In this document: positions 9,257 through 17,861 of the stretch, one piece after another
Layout: every line of letters starts with the position of its first letter
Position numbering within the stretch: position 1 is the stretch's first letter
NCBI GenBank assembly: GCA_965230615.1
Contig: OZ246012.1
Location: 1,178,001-1,242,000 of the forward strand
DNA: 64,000 nucleotides
DNA from: G965230615 sp965230615
GTDB taxonomy: Bacteria > Pseudomonadota > Gammaproteobacteria > HTCC5015
Direction: 5' to 3'
Notes under the pieces: model-generated
Database searches by the model: none
What the model was told of the DNA's origin: nothing
What the model saw: the letters and a program-made list of their open reading frames with translations, nothing else
Translations under genes and position numbers: made by a program

Positions 9257-9964
9257 CTATGTTGTACCCAATGCTGCAATATCTGCATTCACTGCCAGCA
9301 ATGTGGCCACTGGATCAACGGCTGCGGTGATAGAGCGTCCCATCACTAAGTAATCGGCACCTGCACTTACCGCGTCGACAGGCGTCATAACACGACGCTG
9401 ATCGCCTTTATCATCGTTAGCCAAACGAATGCCTGGTGTCACTAGCTGAAAGTCAGCACCAAAGCGTGTTTTCATGGCAGCGGCTTCTTGAGCAGAACAT
9501 ACCACACCATCTAGCTCAGCGGCTTGGGCCAATGCGGCTAACTGTTGGGCAAACACTAAAGGCTCAACCTGGATACCAATACCCGCTAAATCTTCAGCAG
9601 CCATACTGGTTAATACGGTCACAGCAATCAACAAAGGTGGCTGCGATACTGTTGCCAATGATTCTTTGGCTGCAGATAACATGCGCTGCCCACCAAGCGC
9701 ATGCACATTAACCATCCAAACCCCTAAGTCAGCAGCAACCCGGCAAGCTTGCGCAACTGTGTTGGGTATATCGTGGTATTTAAGATCCAAAAAAACATCA
9801 AATCCTCGTTTTCCTAATAGCTCAACAACAACAGGCCCTGATCGGGTAAACAGTTCTTTACCGACTTTCAATCGACATTGTGCTGGCGTCAGGGGTTCAA
9901 TGAATTGTTCTACAGCATGGATATCAGAAAAATCTAATGCGACAATTATTTTTGATTCAGTCAT
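9257..9964 (-). CDS. pyrF: Orotidine 5'-phosphate decarboxylase
   Basis: A 235-residue enzyme that decarboxylates OMP to UMP, the last step of de novo pyrimidine synthesis. The N-terminal KIIVALDFSD strand holds the first active-site Asp. The catalytic Lys-Asp cluster is in DLKYHDIPNTV, and the phosphate-binding end is TPGIRL then DYLVMGRSIT. Length is normal for the bacterial short form. It follows lapB with a 24-base gap, so it is probably the last gene of the lapA-lapB-pyrF unit. Confidence 0.97.
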   Translation of the reverse strand: MTESKIIVALDFSDIHAVEQFIEPLTPAQCRLKVGKELFTRSGPVVVELLGKRGFDVFLDLKYHDIPNTVAQACRVAADLGVWMVNVHALGGQRMLSAAKESLATVSQPPLLIAVTVLTSMAAEDLAGIGIQVEPLVFAQQLAALAQAAELDGVVCSAQEAAAMKTRFGADFQLVTPGIRLANDDKGDQRRVMTPVDAVSAGADYLVMGRSITAAVDPVATLLAVNADIAALGTT

Positions 9965-9988
9965 CGTTGCTTATCTACTCAATCGTAT

Positions 9989-11152
9989 TTAATGGGGCCA
10001 GGCACGCGCGGTCGGTTTTATTGTGCTCCATGATTTGCAGCCAGGGCATTGCCAATGCAATATCGTGCTGGGATAACCACAGTGCTTACATTGATAGCCT
10101 GGCATTTGATTCATCACTTTACGTAATGCGTCCAACACAATCTGTAACTGCTCATTCGGCTCGAGCTGACGTGACTTCTCGAGTTCAGCCCATTCCTGCA
10201 AACTGCGTAAGGAAGGATTTTTATGTAACTGCTCATTAATATACCGCAAGGCCTCTGCTTCACCACGGGTCTGATACAAATACGCTGTCAGGCCTGGTAC
10301 AAACATGCTGTACTTCTTATCTAAAGTGAGTGTGCGCACATGTGTTTCAAAATCATTGGCCGGTACTCCTTGCTGGATACAATGTATAACACTGTCCAAC
10401 ACTTCAGGAATAAACTCATCATCGAGCTCAAACACACGAAGATAGTATTTATAGGCATCCTGGTAGCGCTTTTCAGCCAGATTGATATCGGCCAATAGAA
10501 TATTGGCTCTTACTGATTTCGGGTCAGCCGACAGCGCTTTTTTCAAGGTATCAATCGCTTTGTTAGGTGCACCTGACTTACGCTGAGCAACAGCAATCTC
10601 ACAGTAATAGTGTGCAATAACCGGTTTGGTACTGGCATCGCTCACTGCGCTTAATTGCTTGGCTGCCACAATGGCTTTACTCCAGTCATTTTCAAGCTGG
10701 TAGATATCGAGTAAATGCTTTAATGCTTCGGACAATTGCGAACGCTGCTTGACCAGTTCACTAAACAGGCTTTCAGCTCTATCTAACAAGCCAGCGTGTG
10801 AATAGTCTTTTGCCAGTTCGAGCAAAGCGATATTGCGCTGTGATTGATCCAGCGATGGCCTGGCAAGTAAGTTTTGATGAATGCGAATTGAGCGCTCGAC
10901 TTCACCACGACGACGAAATAATCCCCCTAAAGCCAAATGGGTCTCAATGGTTTCGCTATCTGCCTCAACCAGACGAATAAAAATTTCCAGTGCTTTGTCT
11001 TGCTCTTCATTGAGTAAATAGTTGAGCCCACGATAATAATCAGTCGATAGCCCTGCAGAACGCTTATCCTGCTTGCGGCGCATACTGCGCTTGGCTGCCA
11101 ACCAACCACTGGCTGCCGCCACAGGCAAAAGCAGCCATAATAGCTCCTGCAT
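9989..11152 (-). CDS. lapB: Lipopolysaccharide assembly protein LapB (YciM)
   Basis: A 387-residue inner-membrane protein. One N-terminal transmembrane helix (about 2-20) is followed by a long array of tetratricopeptide repeats and a C-terminal rubredoxin-like metal knuckle with two CxxC pairs (CKHC and CPGC near residues 355-375). In E. coli LapB works with FtsH and PbgA to control LpxC turnover, so it sets the lipopolysaccharide to phospholipid balance. Its ATG overlaps the lapA stop by one base (TAATG), so the two are translationally coupled. Confidence 0.95.
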   Translation of the reverse strand: MQELLWLLLPVAAASGWLAAKRSMRRKQDKRSAGLSTDYYRGLNYLLNEEQDKALEIFIRLVEADSETIETHLALGGLFRRRGEVERSIRIHQNLLARPSLDQSQRNIALLELAKDYSHAGLLDRAESLFSELVKQRSQLSEALKHLLDIYQLENDWSKAIVAAKQLSAVSDASTKPVIAHYYCEIAVAQRKSGAPNKAIDTLKKALSADPKSVRANILLADINLAEKRYQDAYKYYLRVFELDDEFIPEVLDSVIHCIQQGVPANDFETHVRTLTLDKKYSMFVPGLTAYLYQTRGEAEALRYINEQLHKNPSLRSLQEWAELEKSRQLEPNEQLQIVLDALRKVMNQMPGYQCKHCGYPSTILHWQCPGCKSWSTIKPTARAWPH

Positions 11153-11445
11153 TAAGGCAGGTCCTTCAAGGGCATATTGCGCAGATTGTTCAGCTCAGAT
11201 TCAGTGGTTTTAACCAGGGCTTCCAGCTTGCGAATACGCGCTCGCTGCCGCAATAATAACCAGCCTTCCAGACTCAAGCCGATTAATAGGCCAACCGTCA
11301 CACTGCCAAACACGATAGCAGACAGCCATAACTCGGTTTTACCCAATAAGTAGTTCAGTGTTACCAGCTCATGATTGACTGAGGCAAAAATAATGGCAAC
11401 CACAAGAGTTGCCATTATGAGTAAGAAGTAAATTGATTTAAGCAT
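11152..11445 (-). CDS. lapA: LapA (YciS, DUF1049) membrane protein
   Basis: A 97-residue protein with two transmembrane helices (about 3-22 and 40-63) and a cytoplasmic coiled-coil tail (about 66-92). It matches the LapA/DUF1049 family that is almost always encoded directly before lapB. It is not the LapA adhesin of Pseudomonas. The stop overlaps the lapB start, and ihfB ends about 55 bases upstream. Confidence 0.92.
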   Translation of the reverse strand: MLKSIYFLLIMATLVVAIIFASVNHELVTLNYLLGKTELWLSAIVFGSVTVGLLIGLSLEGWLLLRQRARIRKLEALVKTTESELNNLRNMPLKDLP

Positions 11446-11500
11446 CCCTTGGCACCATTGAGAGATAGTCGCTCAAAGCCCATTGGCCATAAATAAGCTC

Positions 11501-11833
11501 TTAATTCGATTCAGTTCCCTGTTCTGAGATTTGAAAGCTTTCATTGACCTGCTCACGTAGCTCTTTGCCAGGCTTAAAGTGAGGTACATATTTACCAGAC
11601 AGTGCAACTGAGTCACCTGTCTTGGGGTTTCTACCAATCCTTGGTGGCCGAAAGTGCAGACTAAAGCTCCCAAACCCCCGAATCTCGATGCGTTCACCAG
11701 ATGAAAGCGTCAGGCTCATTTTTTCCAGCAAACTTTTGACCGCAAGCTCCACATCTTTATAAGCAAGATGGCTTTGCTTACGGGCCAAAGATTCGATCAG
11801 TTCAGTTTTTGTTACAGTGCGTCTCGCTGACAT
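11501..11833 (-). CDS. ihfB: Integration host factor beta subunit
   Basis: A 110-residue DNABII protein with the IHF-beta signature: TKTELIESLA at the start, the EIRGFGSF turn and the DNA-intercalating arm (RPPRIGRNPKTG). With IhfA it bends DNA sharply at specific sites and supports recombination, replication initiation and sigma54 promoters. The start has a few more residues than E. coli IhfB (MSARRTV before TKTEL). Position directly after rpsA is the conserved gammaproteobacterial arrangement. A 28-base perfect palindrome separates it from rpsA. Confidence 0.96.
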   Translation of the reverse strand: MSARRTVTKTELIESLARKQSHLAYKDVELAVKSLLEKMSLTLSSGERIEIRGFGSFSLHFRPPRIGRNPKTGDSVALSGKYVPHFKPGKELREQVNESFQISEQGTESN

Positions 11834-11890
11834 AGTTTTTTTACTAAGTTGTTAATTTCAGCGCATGCAAACCAACGTTTGTCTGCTTTG

Positions 11891-11918
11891 ATCCTAGCCC
11901 TTATATAAGGGCTAGGAT
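11891..11918. terminator. 28-base perfect palindrome between rpsA and ihfB
   Basis: ATCCTAGCCCTTAT followed by its exact reverse complement, starting ten bases past the rpsA stop. As RNA it forms a strong hairpin. No T run follows on the minus strand, so it may be a weak terminator, an attenuator or a 3'-end stabiliser of the rpsA message rather than a classical intrinsic terminator. Confidence 0.55.
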
Positions 11919-11928
11919 ACCCCATTAT

Positions 11929-13608
11929 TTACGAATCGCTCGTTTCGCTCAACTGTTCTTTTAGAATATCGCCTAAAGTGGCGCCAGCTGCAGCATTGGC
12001 ACGGCTGTAATCCTGCATAACCGCCGCCTCATCTTCGCTGTCTTTAGCCTTGATCGAAATATTGATGACTCGGTTTTTGCGATCAACATTGACGATTTTC
12101 GCATCAATATCATCACCTTCTTTCAATACCTGAGTGACATCTTCTACACGATCACGTGACAGCTCAGAAGCTCTTAATATGGCCTCAACACCGTCTACCA
12201 GTTCAACAGTAGCTGCTTTGGCCTCAACTTTGAGTACCTTACCAGTAACATAGCTGCCTTTTGGATTATCTGCAAGGTAAGCAGAAAAAGGATCTTCTGC
12301 AAGCTGTTTTACACCCAATGAAATGCGCTCGCGCTCTGGGTCAACAGACAATACCACGGCTTCCAGCTCTTCACCTTTCTTGTAGTTACGCACGGCTTCT
12401 TCGCCCGTCATTTCCCAAGAAAGGTCAGACAAGTGAATCAAACCATCAATACCGCCGTCCAGGCCAATGAAGATACCAAAATCAGTGATTGATTTAATCT
12501 TACCGCTGACTTTGTCATTTTTATTACGGGTTGCAGCAAACTCTTCCCATGGGTTGACGTGACATTGCTTGATACCCAGTGAAATACGACGGCGCTCTTC
12601 GTCAATATCCAGGATCATCACTTCAACTTCATCACCCAACGATACGACTTTAGATGGGTTAACGTTCTTATTCGTCCAGTCCATTTCAGATACGTGTACC
12701 AGACCTTCAACGCCGTCTTCGATCTCAACGAAGCAACCGTAATCTGCAATATTGGTTACTTTACCAAAGACACGTGAGTTTTCAGGGTAACGACGCTTGA
12801 TTTCAACCCAAGGATCTTCACCTAACTGCTTCAGGCCTAAAGAAACACGGTTTTTATCACGGTCAAACTTCAATACTTTAACGGTGATCTCGTCATCGAT
12901 ATTGACGATTTCTGATGGGTGATGCACACGCTTCCACGCCATATCAGTGATATGTAACAAGCCATCGACACCGCCCAGATCCAAGAAAGCACCGTAGTCG
13001 GTTAAGTTCTTCACAATACCCTTAACTTCCATACCTTCTTGTAAGTTCTCTAACAGCTCTTGACGCTCATTACTGAATTGATCTTCAACAATCGCACGAC
13101 GTGATACCACCACGTTGTTGCGACGACGATCCATTTTAATGACTTTGAACTCAAGCATTTTGCCTTCCAGGCTGGAAGGGTCACGAATTGGTCGAACATC
13201 AACCAGCGAGCCTGGCAGGAATGCCCGCACATCGTTAATTTCAACTGTAAAGCCACCTTTGACTTTACCAGTAATCACACCCTCAACAGCTTCATCGCTA
13301 TCATGGGCTTTCTCAATTTCACGCCAGCTATGTTCACGCCGGGCTTTTTCACGGGAAAGGCGAGTCTCGCCAAAACCGTCTTCTATTGTATCCAAGGCGA
13401 CTTCGACGACATCGCCAACCGCTACCTCGATCTCACCGCGCATATCGGTGAACTGGTTAATTGGGATAACACCCTCAGACTTCAATCCTGCTGCAACAAC
13501 GACAACATCAGAACGAATATCAACCACAGTACCATTGATAATTGCGCCAGGGCGCATCTCAGTTTGAACTAAACTCTGTTCAAATAACTCCGCAAAGCTT
13601 TCACTCAT
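11929..13608 (-). CDS. rpsA: 30S ribosomal protein S1
   Basis: A 559-residue protein with six S1/OB-fold RNA-binding domains at about 21-87, 105-171, 192-260, 277-347, 364-434 and 451-520. The repeated signature G-(T/K)-V-x-x-(I/L)-x-D-(Y/F)-G-x-F is plain, for example in VKNLTDYGAFLDLGGVDGL. S1 recruits mRNA to the 30S subunit. Length equals that of E. coli S1. The gene lacks a clear Shine-Dalgarno sequence, as in the autoregulated E. coli gene, and its leader has a small palindrome. It lies between cmk and ihfB, as usual. Confidence 0.98.
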   Translation of the reverse strand: MSESFAELFEQSLVQTEMRPGAIINGTVVDIRSDVVVVAAGLKSEGVIPINQFTDMRGEIEVAVGDVVEVALDTIEDGFGETRLSREKARREHSWREIEKAHDSDEAVEGVITGKVKGGFTVEINDVRAFLPGSLVDVRPIRDPSSLEGKMLEFKVIKMDRRRNNVVVSRRAIVEDQFSNERQELLENLQEGMEVKGIVKNLTDYGAFLDLGGVDGLLHITDMAWKRVHHPSEIVNIDDEITVKVLKFDRDKNRVSLGLKQLGEDPWVEIKRRYPENSRVFGKVTNIADYGCFVEIEDGVEGLVHVSEMDWTNKNVNPSKVVSLGDEVEVMILDIDEERRRISLGIKQCHVNPWEEFAATRNKNDKVSGKIKSITDFGIFIGLDGGIDGLIHLSDLSWEMTGEEAVRNYKKGEELEAVVLSVDPERERISLGVKQLAEDPFSAYLADNPKGSYVTGKVLKVEAKAATVELVDGVEAILRASELSRDRVEDVTQVLKEGDDIDAKIVNVDRKNRVINISIKAKDSEDEAAVMQDYSRANAAAGATLGDILKEQLSETSDS

Positions 13609-13621
13609 GAAATAAAAAACC

Positions 13622-13633
13622 TATCTATAGATA
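13622..13633 (-). promoter_or_regulatory. Palindrome in the rpsA leader
   Basis: TATCTATAGATA, a 12-base perfect palindrome 13 bases before the rpsA ATG and followed by a T-rich stretch with no Shine-Dalgarno match. In E. coli the rpsA initiation region also lacks a strong ribosome site and is repressed by S1 itself. A similar role here is inference. Confidence 0.35.
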
Positions 13634-13794
13634 AAAACCCATCAATTCATTCCTTTTGCCCTCTTTTGCTAAAGATATGTGGACCAAGATCAGCCAGCCT
13701 ATCTGGCGCTATCTGAATCCGAGCATGGCAATCCGTGGAATCAATTTTGGTTGTTACATTAACTGCTAACGTCCTGTTGGCAGCACTAGTTCTT

Positions 13795-14481
13795 CTAACG
13801 GCTATCGAGACCCTGCGCTTGAACCCACTTCAACGCCTGCTCACAGACGGCCGAAATGCTCATTGTTGTCGTATCCAACAACAAGGCATCAGCTGCAGGC
13901 TTTAAAGGAGCTGTCGCCCGATTTAAGTCGCGCTCATCGCGGGCTTGAATATCCCGTAGAAGATCGGCGAGATTAGCACTAATTCCCTTTTGATTCAACT
14001 GCTTATAGCGTCTTTCAGCCCTGGATTCAGGGCTGGCGGTGAGAAAAATTTTCACAGCAGCGTCTGGAAAGACCACAGTCCCCATATCACGGCCATCGGC
14101 AACCAGCCCGGGGGCCTGTCTGAACGCTTGCTGACGGCCAAATAGCGCCTGCCGAACAGCAGGAATAGCCGCTACCAAAGAGGCATCGCGGCCACATTCC
14201 TCTGTTCTGAGCAATGCCGAGACGGCCTGCCCGGCTAACTCAGCCTGCACGCCCTGCTCAGGCACAATATTAAAGCGCACATCCAGCGCGGTCGTCAGCG
14301 CAACCAGCCGCTCTGCATCATCTAAGGCCACCTGCTGCTGCCGGGCAGCCAAGGCGACTAAGCGGTAAAGCGCACCGCTATCGAGTAAATGCCACCCCAA
14401 ATGCTGTGCTAACCATTGACTGAGTGTGCCTTTTCCAACACCGGAAGTGCCGTCTATGGTAACAACAGGGGCTGCTTTCAT
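13795..14481 (-). CDS. cmk: Cytidylate kinase
   Basis: A 228-residue P-loop kinase that phosphorylates CMP and dCMP. The P-loop is GTSGVGKGT (residues 8-16). The NMP-binding and lid regions include DGRDMGTVVFPDA and RAERRYKQL, with the RDERDLNRA segment characteristic of bacterial Cmk. The gene follows aroA by about 18 bases in the pheA-tyrA-aroA-cmk block and precedes rpsA with a 186-base gap that should contain rpsA promoters. Confidence 0.97.
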   Translation of the reverse strand: MKAAPVVTIDGTSGVGKGTLSQWLAQHLGWHLLDSGALYRLVALAARQQQVALDDAERLVALTTALDVRFNIVPEQGVQAELAGQAVSALLRTEECGRDASLVAAIPAVRQALFGRQQAFRQAPGLVADGRDMGTVVFPDAAVKIFLTASPESRAERRYKQLNQKGISANLADLLRDIQARDERDLNRATAPLKPAADALLLDTTTMSISAVCEQALKWVQAQGLDSR

Positions 14482-14499
14482 TGCTATGGCGCTACTCCG

Positions 14500-15819
14500 C
14501 TAGCCTTGCTCAACCTGAATCTGCAAACCTGCCCCATTGGCCAAGTCAGCAAAGCCTGGGAATGAGGTATTCACATTGGCACAGTCATTGATTTTGATAT
14601 CACCAGCAGCGCGTAAGGAGGCCATGGAAAAGGCCATTGCGATACGGTGATCGCCATGACTTTCAACTTCGCCACCGCTAAGCTGACCACCCTCGATAAC
14701 AATACCGTCTGGTGTCGGCTCAGCGCTGATGCCCAGTGCTTGCAAACCATCCGCCATGACTTGGATACGGTCGCTTTCCTTGACACGCAGCTCTTCTGCG
14801 CCACGTAAAACCGTCGTGCCTTGCGCACAAGCGGCCGCCACAAACAGTACCGGAAATTCATCGATCGCCAATGGCACAAGATGCTCTGGGATCTCTATCC
14901 CCTGTAATGCTGCTGAGCGAATGCGGATATCTGCCACCGGCTCACCACCGACCACAGCCTCATTTTCCAGCTGTAAATCAGCGCCCATCAAACGTAAAAT
15001 ATCAATCACACCGGTACGAGTCGGGTTAATGCCCACTTGTTCGAGCAGCACCTCAGAGTCTTGGCCAATACTCGCCCCAACCATGTAGAACGCTGAGGAA
15101 GAAATATCGGCTGGCACCTGAATATCTGTTCCAACTAAACGACCACCGCCTTGTAGGCTCACACGATTGTCAACGCGCTGCACATCATAGCCAAAGGCAC
15201 GCAGCATGCGCTCAGTATGATCGCGCGTGGGTGCAGGCTCGGTCACAGCTGTTTCGCCTTCGGCATATAAACCTGCCAATAACACACAAGATTTCACTTG
15301 TGCGCTGGCCATTGGCATGAGGTAATCAATGCCTTTTAAAGCGCTGCCACCATGAATATGCAATGGCGGTCGGCCTTCGTCGCTGTCGATTTTGGCACCC
15401 ATTAAGGCCAGTGGTTTTGTTACGCGACCCATGGGTCTTTTCGTTAAAGACGCATCACCTTCCAAGGTCACATCAAAAGCCTGCCCTGCCAGAATACCTG
15501 ACATTAAACGAATCGAAGTACCTGAGTTACCCAAATAAATAGGCCCTGAGGGAGCTTGCAAGCCACGCAAACCCACACCTTTCACCGTCAGTTTACCGTC
15601 CACAGGATCAGTAATATCAGCGCCCATGGCACGAAATGCGCTTAATGTGTTGAGACTATCTTCACCTTGCAAAAAACCACTGACTTGCGTCGTGCCTTCT
15701 GCCAAGGCCCCAAACATCACGGAACGATGCGAAATAGATTTGTCACCTGGTACACGTAATGTACCGCTTAAGCCCTGCGCCGGTTTGGCAATATATACAA
15801 TCGAATTAGTATCACTCAT
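14500..15819 (-). CDS. aroA: 3-phosphoshikimate 1-carboxyvinyltransferase (EPSP synthase)
   Basis: A 439-residue enzyme that joins phosphoenolpyruvate to shikimate 3-phosphate in the chorismate pathway. It shows the motif set usually called class II: PGDKSISHR, SAQVK, RDHTE and NPTR. The PEP loop reads LGNSGTSIRL and keeps glycine where tolerant class II enzymes such as CP4 have alanine. I chose the ATG at 15819 (MSDTNS); an in-frame TTG at 15855 gives a longer form, and neither has a strong ribosome site. In Pseudomonas aroA is often fused to tyrA. Here they are separate genes, 55 bases apart. Confidence 0.95.
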   Translation of the reverse strand: MSDTNSIVYIAKPAQGLSGTLRVPGDKSISHRSVMFGALAEGTTQVSGFLQGEDSLNTLSAFRAMGADITDPVDGKLTVKGVGLRGLQAPSGPIYLGNSGTSIRLMSGILAGQAFDVTLEGDASLTKRPMGRVTKPLALMGAKIDSDEGRPPLHIHGGSALKGIDYLMPMASAQVKSCVLLAGLYAEGETAVTEPAPTRDHTERMLRAFGYDVQRVDNRVSLQGGGRLVGTDIQVPADISSSAFYMVGASIGQDSEVLLEQVGINPTRTGVIDILRLMGADLQLENEAVVGGEPVADIRIRSAALQGIEIPEHLVPLAIDEFPVLFVAAACAQGTTVLRGAEELRVKESDRIQVMADGLQALGISAEPTPDGIVIEGGQLSGGEVESHGDHRIAMAFSMASLRAAGDIKINDCANVNTSFPGFADLANGAGLQIQVEQG

Positions 15820-15874
15820 TTTTATATCATTTTGGTTGTAAGAAATTAAAATCAAATAGCGTCAGCCATCACCA

Positions 15875-16732
15875 CTAGTAGCTGAATTTATCACGGGCTG
15901 ATTTTGCCCGGCTAAAAATGGATGTGAGTACCTCACCATCTCCCTGATCTATCGCTGCGCGTAAGTCGTCCAGCTCAGTCCGGTATTGATCCAACACCGC
16001 AAGAATTGCTGTACGATTACGCAGGCAAATATCCCGCCACATCACAGGATCAGCCGCCGCAATACGGGTAAAGTCACGAAAGCCGCCTGCGGCAAAACGA
16101 AAAATCTCCTCGACATCCTCTTGTTTAGCCAGACTATCGACTAAGCCATAGGCCAGCATATGCGGCAAATGACTGGTCGCTGCCAATACACGATCGTGAT
16201 GCTCAACACTGGTATTCTCAACAATCGCACCGGCGGCTTGCCACATGGTCTGTACAACACCCAGCGCAGCACTGTCGGTCTCAGCCAGCGGTGTTAAGAT
16301 CACGCGTCGGCTGTCGTAGAGTTCTGCAAACGCCGCTTCATGACCGCTCTTTTCTGTACCTGCTATTGGGTGCCCAGGCACAAATAGCGCTGGAACATAG
16401 CCAAAGACCGCTTCAATATCTTCAACAACACAGGCTTTGGCACTACCGGCATCAGTAATCACGGCATTGGCAGGTAAATGGTTTTTAATTTGCTCAAACA
16501 CGCCAGTAAAGGCACACAAAGGCACTGCAATAAAAACCACATCGGCTTGCGCGACGCCAGCAGCATAGTCGTCAGTATACTCATCAACAATACCGGCAGC
16601 TTGTGCTTGTTGCAGGCGCGCAGGGTTGCGTCCTATTGCCACTATTTTTTGGCAATAACCAGCACGCTTTAAGGCCAAGGCTAAAGAGCCACCAATTAAA
16701 CCCAGACCAATAATAGAGAGCTGTTTAATCAC
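15875..16732 (-). CDS. tyrA: Prephenate (cyclohexadienyl) dehydrogenase
   Basis: A 285-residue NAD(P)-dependent enzyme of tyrosine synthesis. The Rossmann motif GLGLIGGSLA is at the N-terminus, followed by the catalytic GHPIAGTEKSG histidine and the helical C-terminal dimer domain with ATSHLPHMLAY. No chorismate mutase or ACT domain is attached, so it is the free-standing type. Substrate choice between prephenate and arogenate, and NAD versus NADP, cannot be settled here. It starts four bases after the pheA stop, indicating one transcript. Confidence 0.95.
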   Translation of the reverse strand: MIKQLSIIGLGLIGGSLALALKRAGYCQKIVAIGRNPARLQQAQAAGIVDEYTDDYAAGVAQADVVFIAVPLCAFTGVFEQIKNHLPANAVITDAGSAKACVVEDIEAVFGYVPALFVPGHPIAGTEKSGHEAAFAELYDSRRVILTPLAETDSAALGVVQTMWQAAGAIVENTSVEHHDRVLAATSHLPHMLAYGLVDSLAKQEDVEEIFRFAAGGFRDFTRIAAADPVMWRDICLRNRTAILAVLDQYRTELDDLRAAIDQGDGEVLTSIFSRAKSARDKFSY

Positions 16733-16736
16733 TACA

Positions 16737-17846
16737 CTATAAGACAGCGATAGGATATGAGCCGAGCAATTTATACAGCGTTGCTTCTCTCTCTAATGCC
16801 CGTAGCGCACGTTGCATCGGCAAATCTTCCGCATGACCTTCAACATCAATAAAATACACATACTCCCAGGCACCACGACGTGATGGCCGGGATTCAATGC
16901 GCGTCATGCTACGCTCATAGTTTGCTAACGGCGCTAATAAGCGATGTAAAGAGCCGGATTGGTTCTTGGAAGAAACAACAATAGAGGTTTTATCATTGCC
17001 GCTCGGCGGCACTGCATGTTTACCGATCACCAAAAAGCGAGTGGTATTATCTGGCTCATCTTCGATATTAGACGCTAGCATATTCAACTTATACAGCTCT
17101 GCCGCACGCTCGCTACTGATCGCAGCAACGTCAGGTCGCTCGGCGGCTATACGGGCTGCTTCTGCATTACTGCTGACCGCAACACGTTGTACGCCAGGCA
17201 GGTTAACATCCAGCCACTCACGACACTGCGATAAAGCCTGTTGATGTGCCGTCACTTCTTTAATGCCAGCTAGGCTTTCTGTTTTGCTTAACAGGTGGTG
17301 ATGCACACGCAACAATACCTCACCACAAATTTTCAGCGGTGAGTTAATAAACATATCCAGTGTATGGCTCACAACACCTTCTGTAGAGTTTTCAACCGGC
17401 ACAACACCAAAGGCGACACTACCAGATTCAACTTCACGAAACACTTCGTTAATAGCTGACATGGGCTGAGGCCGAATAGAATAACCAAAGTGTTTTAAGG
17501 CAGCCAGCTCAGTAAATGTACCCGCTGGCCCCAGATAAGCCACTTGCATCGGATGTTCAAGTGCAAGACAAGCTGACATAATTTCACGAAACAAACGCGC
17601 CATCTCTTCGTCGCCTAAAGGCCCGGTATTGCGATCTAACACTGCTCTTAAGACTTGTGCTTCACGCTCTGGCCGATAGAAAGACGCAGGATCGGTATTG
17701 CTTGAATTGTCGGAGGCATTATCAGCACTTGCCTGCCGTTTAACTTCAGCCACTTGCTGCGCACAACTGGCCCGTTCATTGATCAGGTTCTGAATCTGTT
17801 GGTCCAGTTCATCAATGCGTTTCCTAATATCTGTCAGCTTATCCAT
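16737..17846 (-). CDS. pheA: Bifunctional chorismate mutase/prephenate dehydratase (P-protein)
   Basis: A 369-residue fusion for phenylalanine synthesis. Residues 1-95 are an AroQ chorismate mutase (IRKRIDELDQQIQNLINER). About 100-275 are the prephenate dehydratase (YLGPAGTFTE, VPVENSTEG, DNTTRFLVIG). About 280-365 are a regulatory ACT domain with the ESRPS effector motif, so phenylalanine feedback is expected. A Ser/Asn/Asp-rich insertion at about 38-52 lies within the mutase domain. The gene follows serA by 15 bases. Confidence 0.97.
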   Translation of the reverse strand: MDKLTDIRKRIDELDQQIQNLINERASCAQQVAEVKRQASADNASDNSSNTDPASFYRPEREAQVLRAVLDRNTGPLGDEEMARLFREIMSACLALEHPMQVAYLGPAGTFTELAALKHFGYSIRPQPMSAINEVFREVESGSVAFGVVPVENSTEGVVSHTLDMFINSPLKICGEVLLRVHHHLLSKTESLAGIKEVTAHQQALSQCREWLDVNLPGVQRVAVSSNAEAARIAAERPDVAAISSERAAELYKLNMLASNIEDEPDNTTRFLVIGKHAVPPSGNDKTSIVVSSKNQSGSLHRLLAPLANYERSMTRIESRPSRRGAWEYVYFIDVEGHAEDLPMQRALRALEREATLYKLLGSYPIAVL

Positions 17847-17861
17847 ATTATGCTTCTGTAC

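Noticed and set aside
11152..11445. LapA/LapB names read as adhesin LapA and its exporter
   Set aside because: These are the YciS/YciM lipopolysaccharide assembly proteins, shown by DUF1049, TPR and rubredoxin-like features; they are unrelated to the adhesin system at 32.8-51.7 kb.
14500..15819. Intrinsic glyphosate tolerance of the class II-type AroA
   Set aside because: The PEP loop keeps glycine (LGNSGT) where the tolerant CP4 enzyme has alanine, so tolerance cannot be claimed from sequence.
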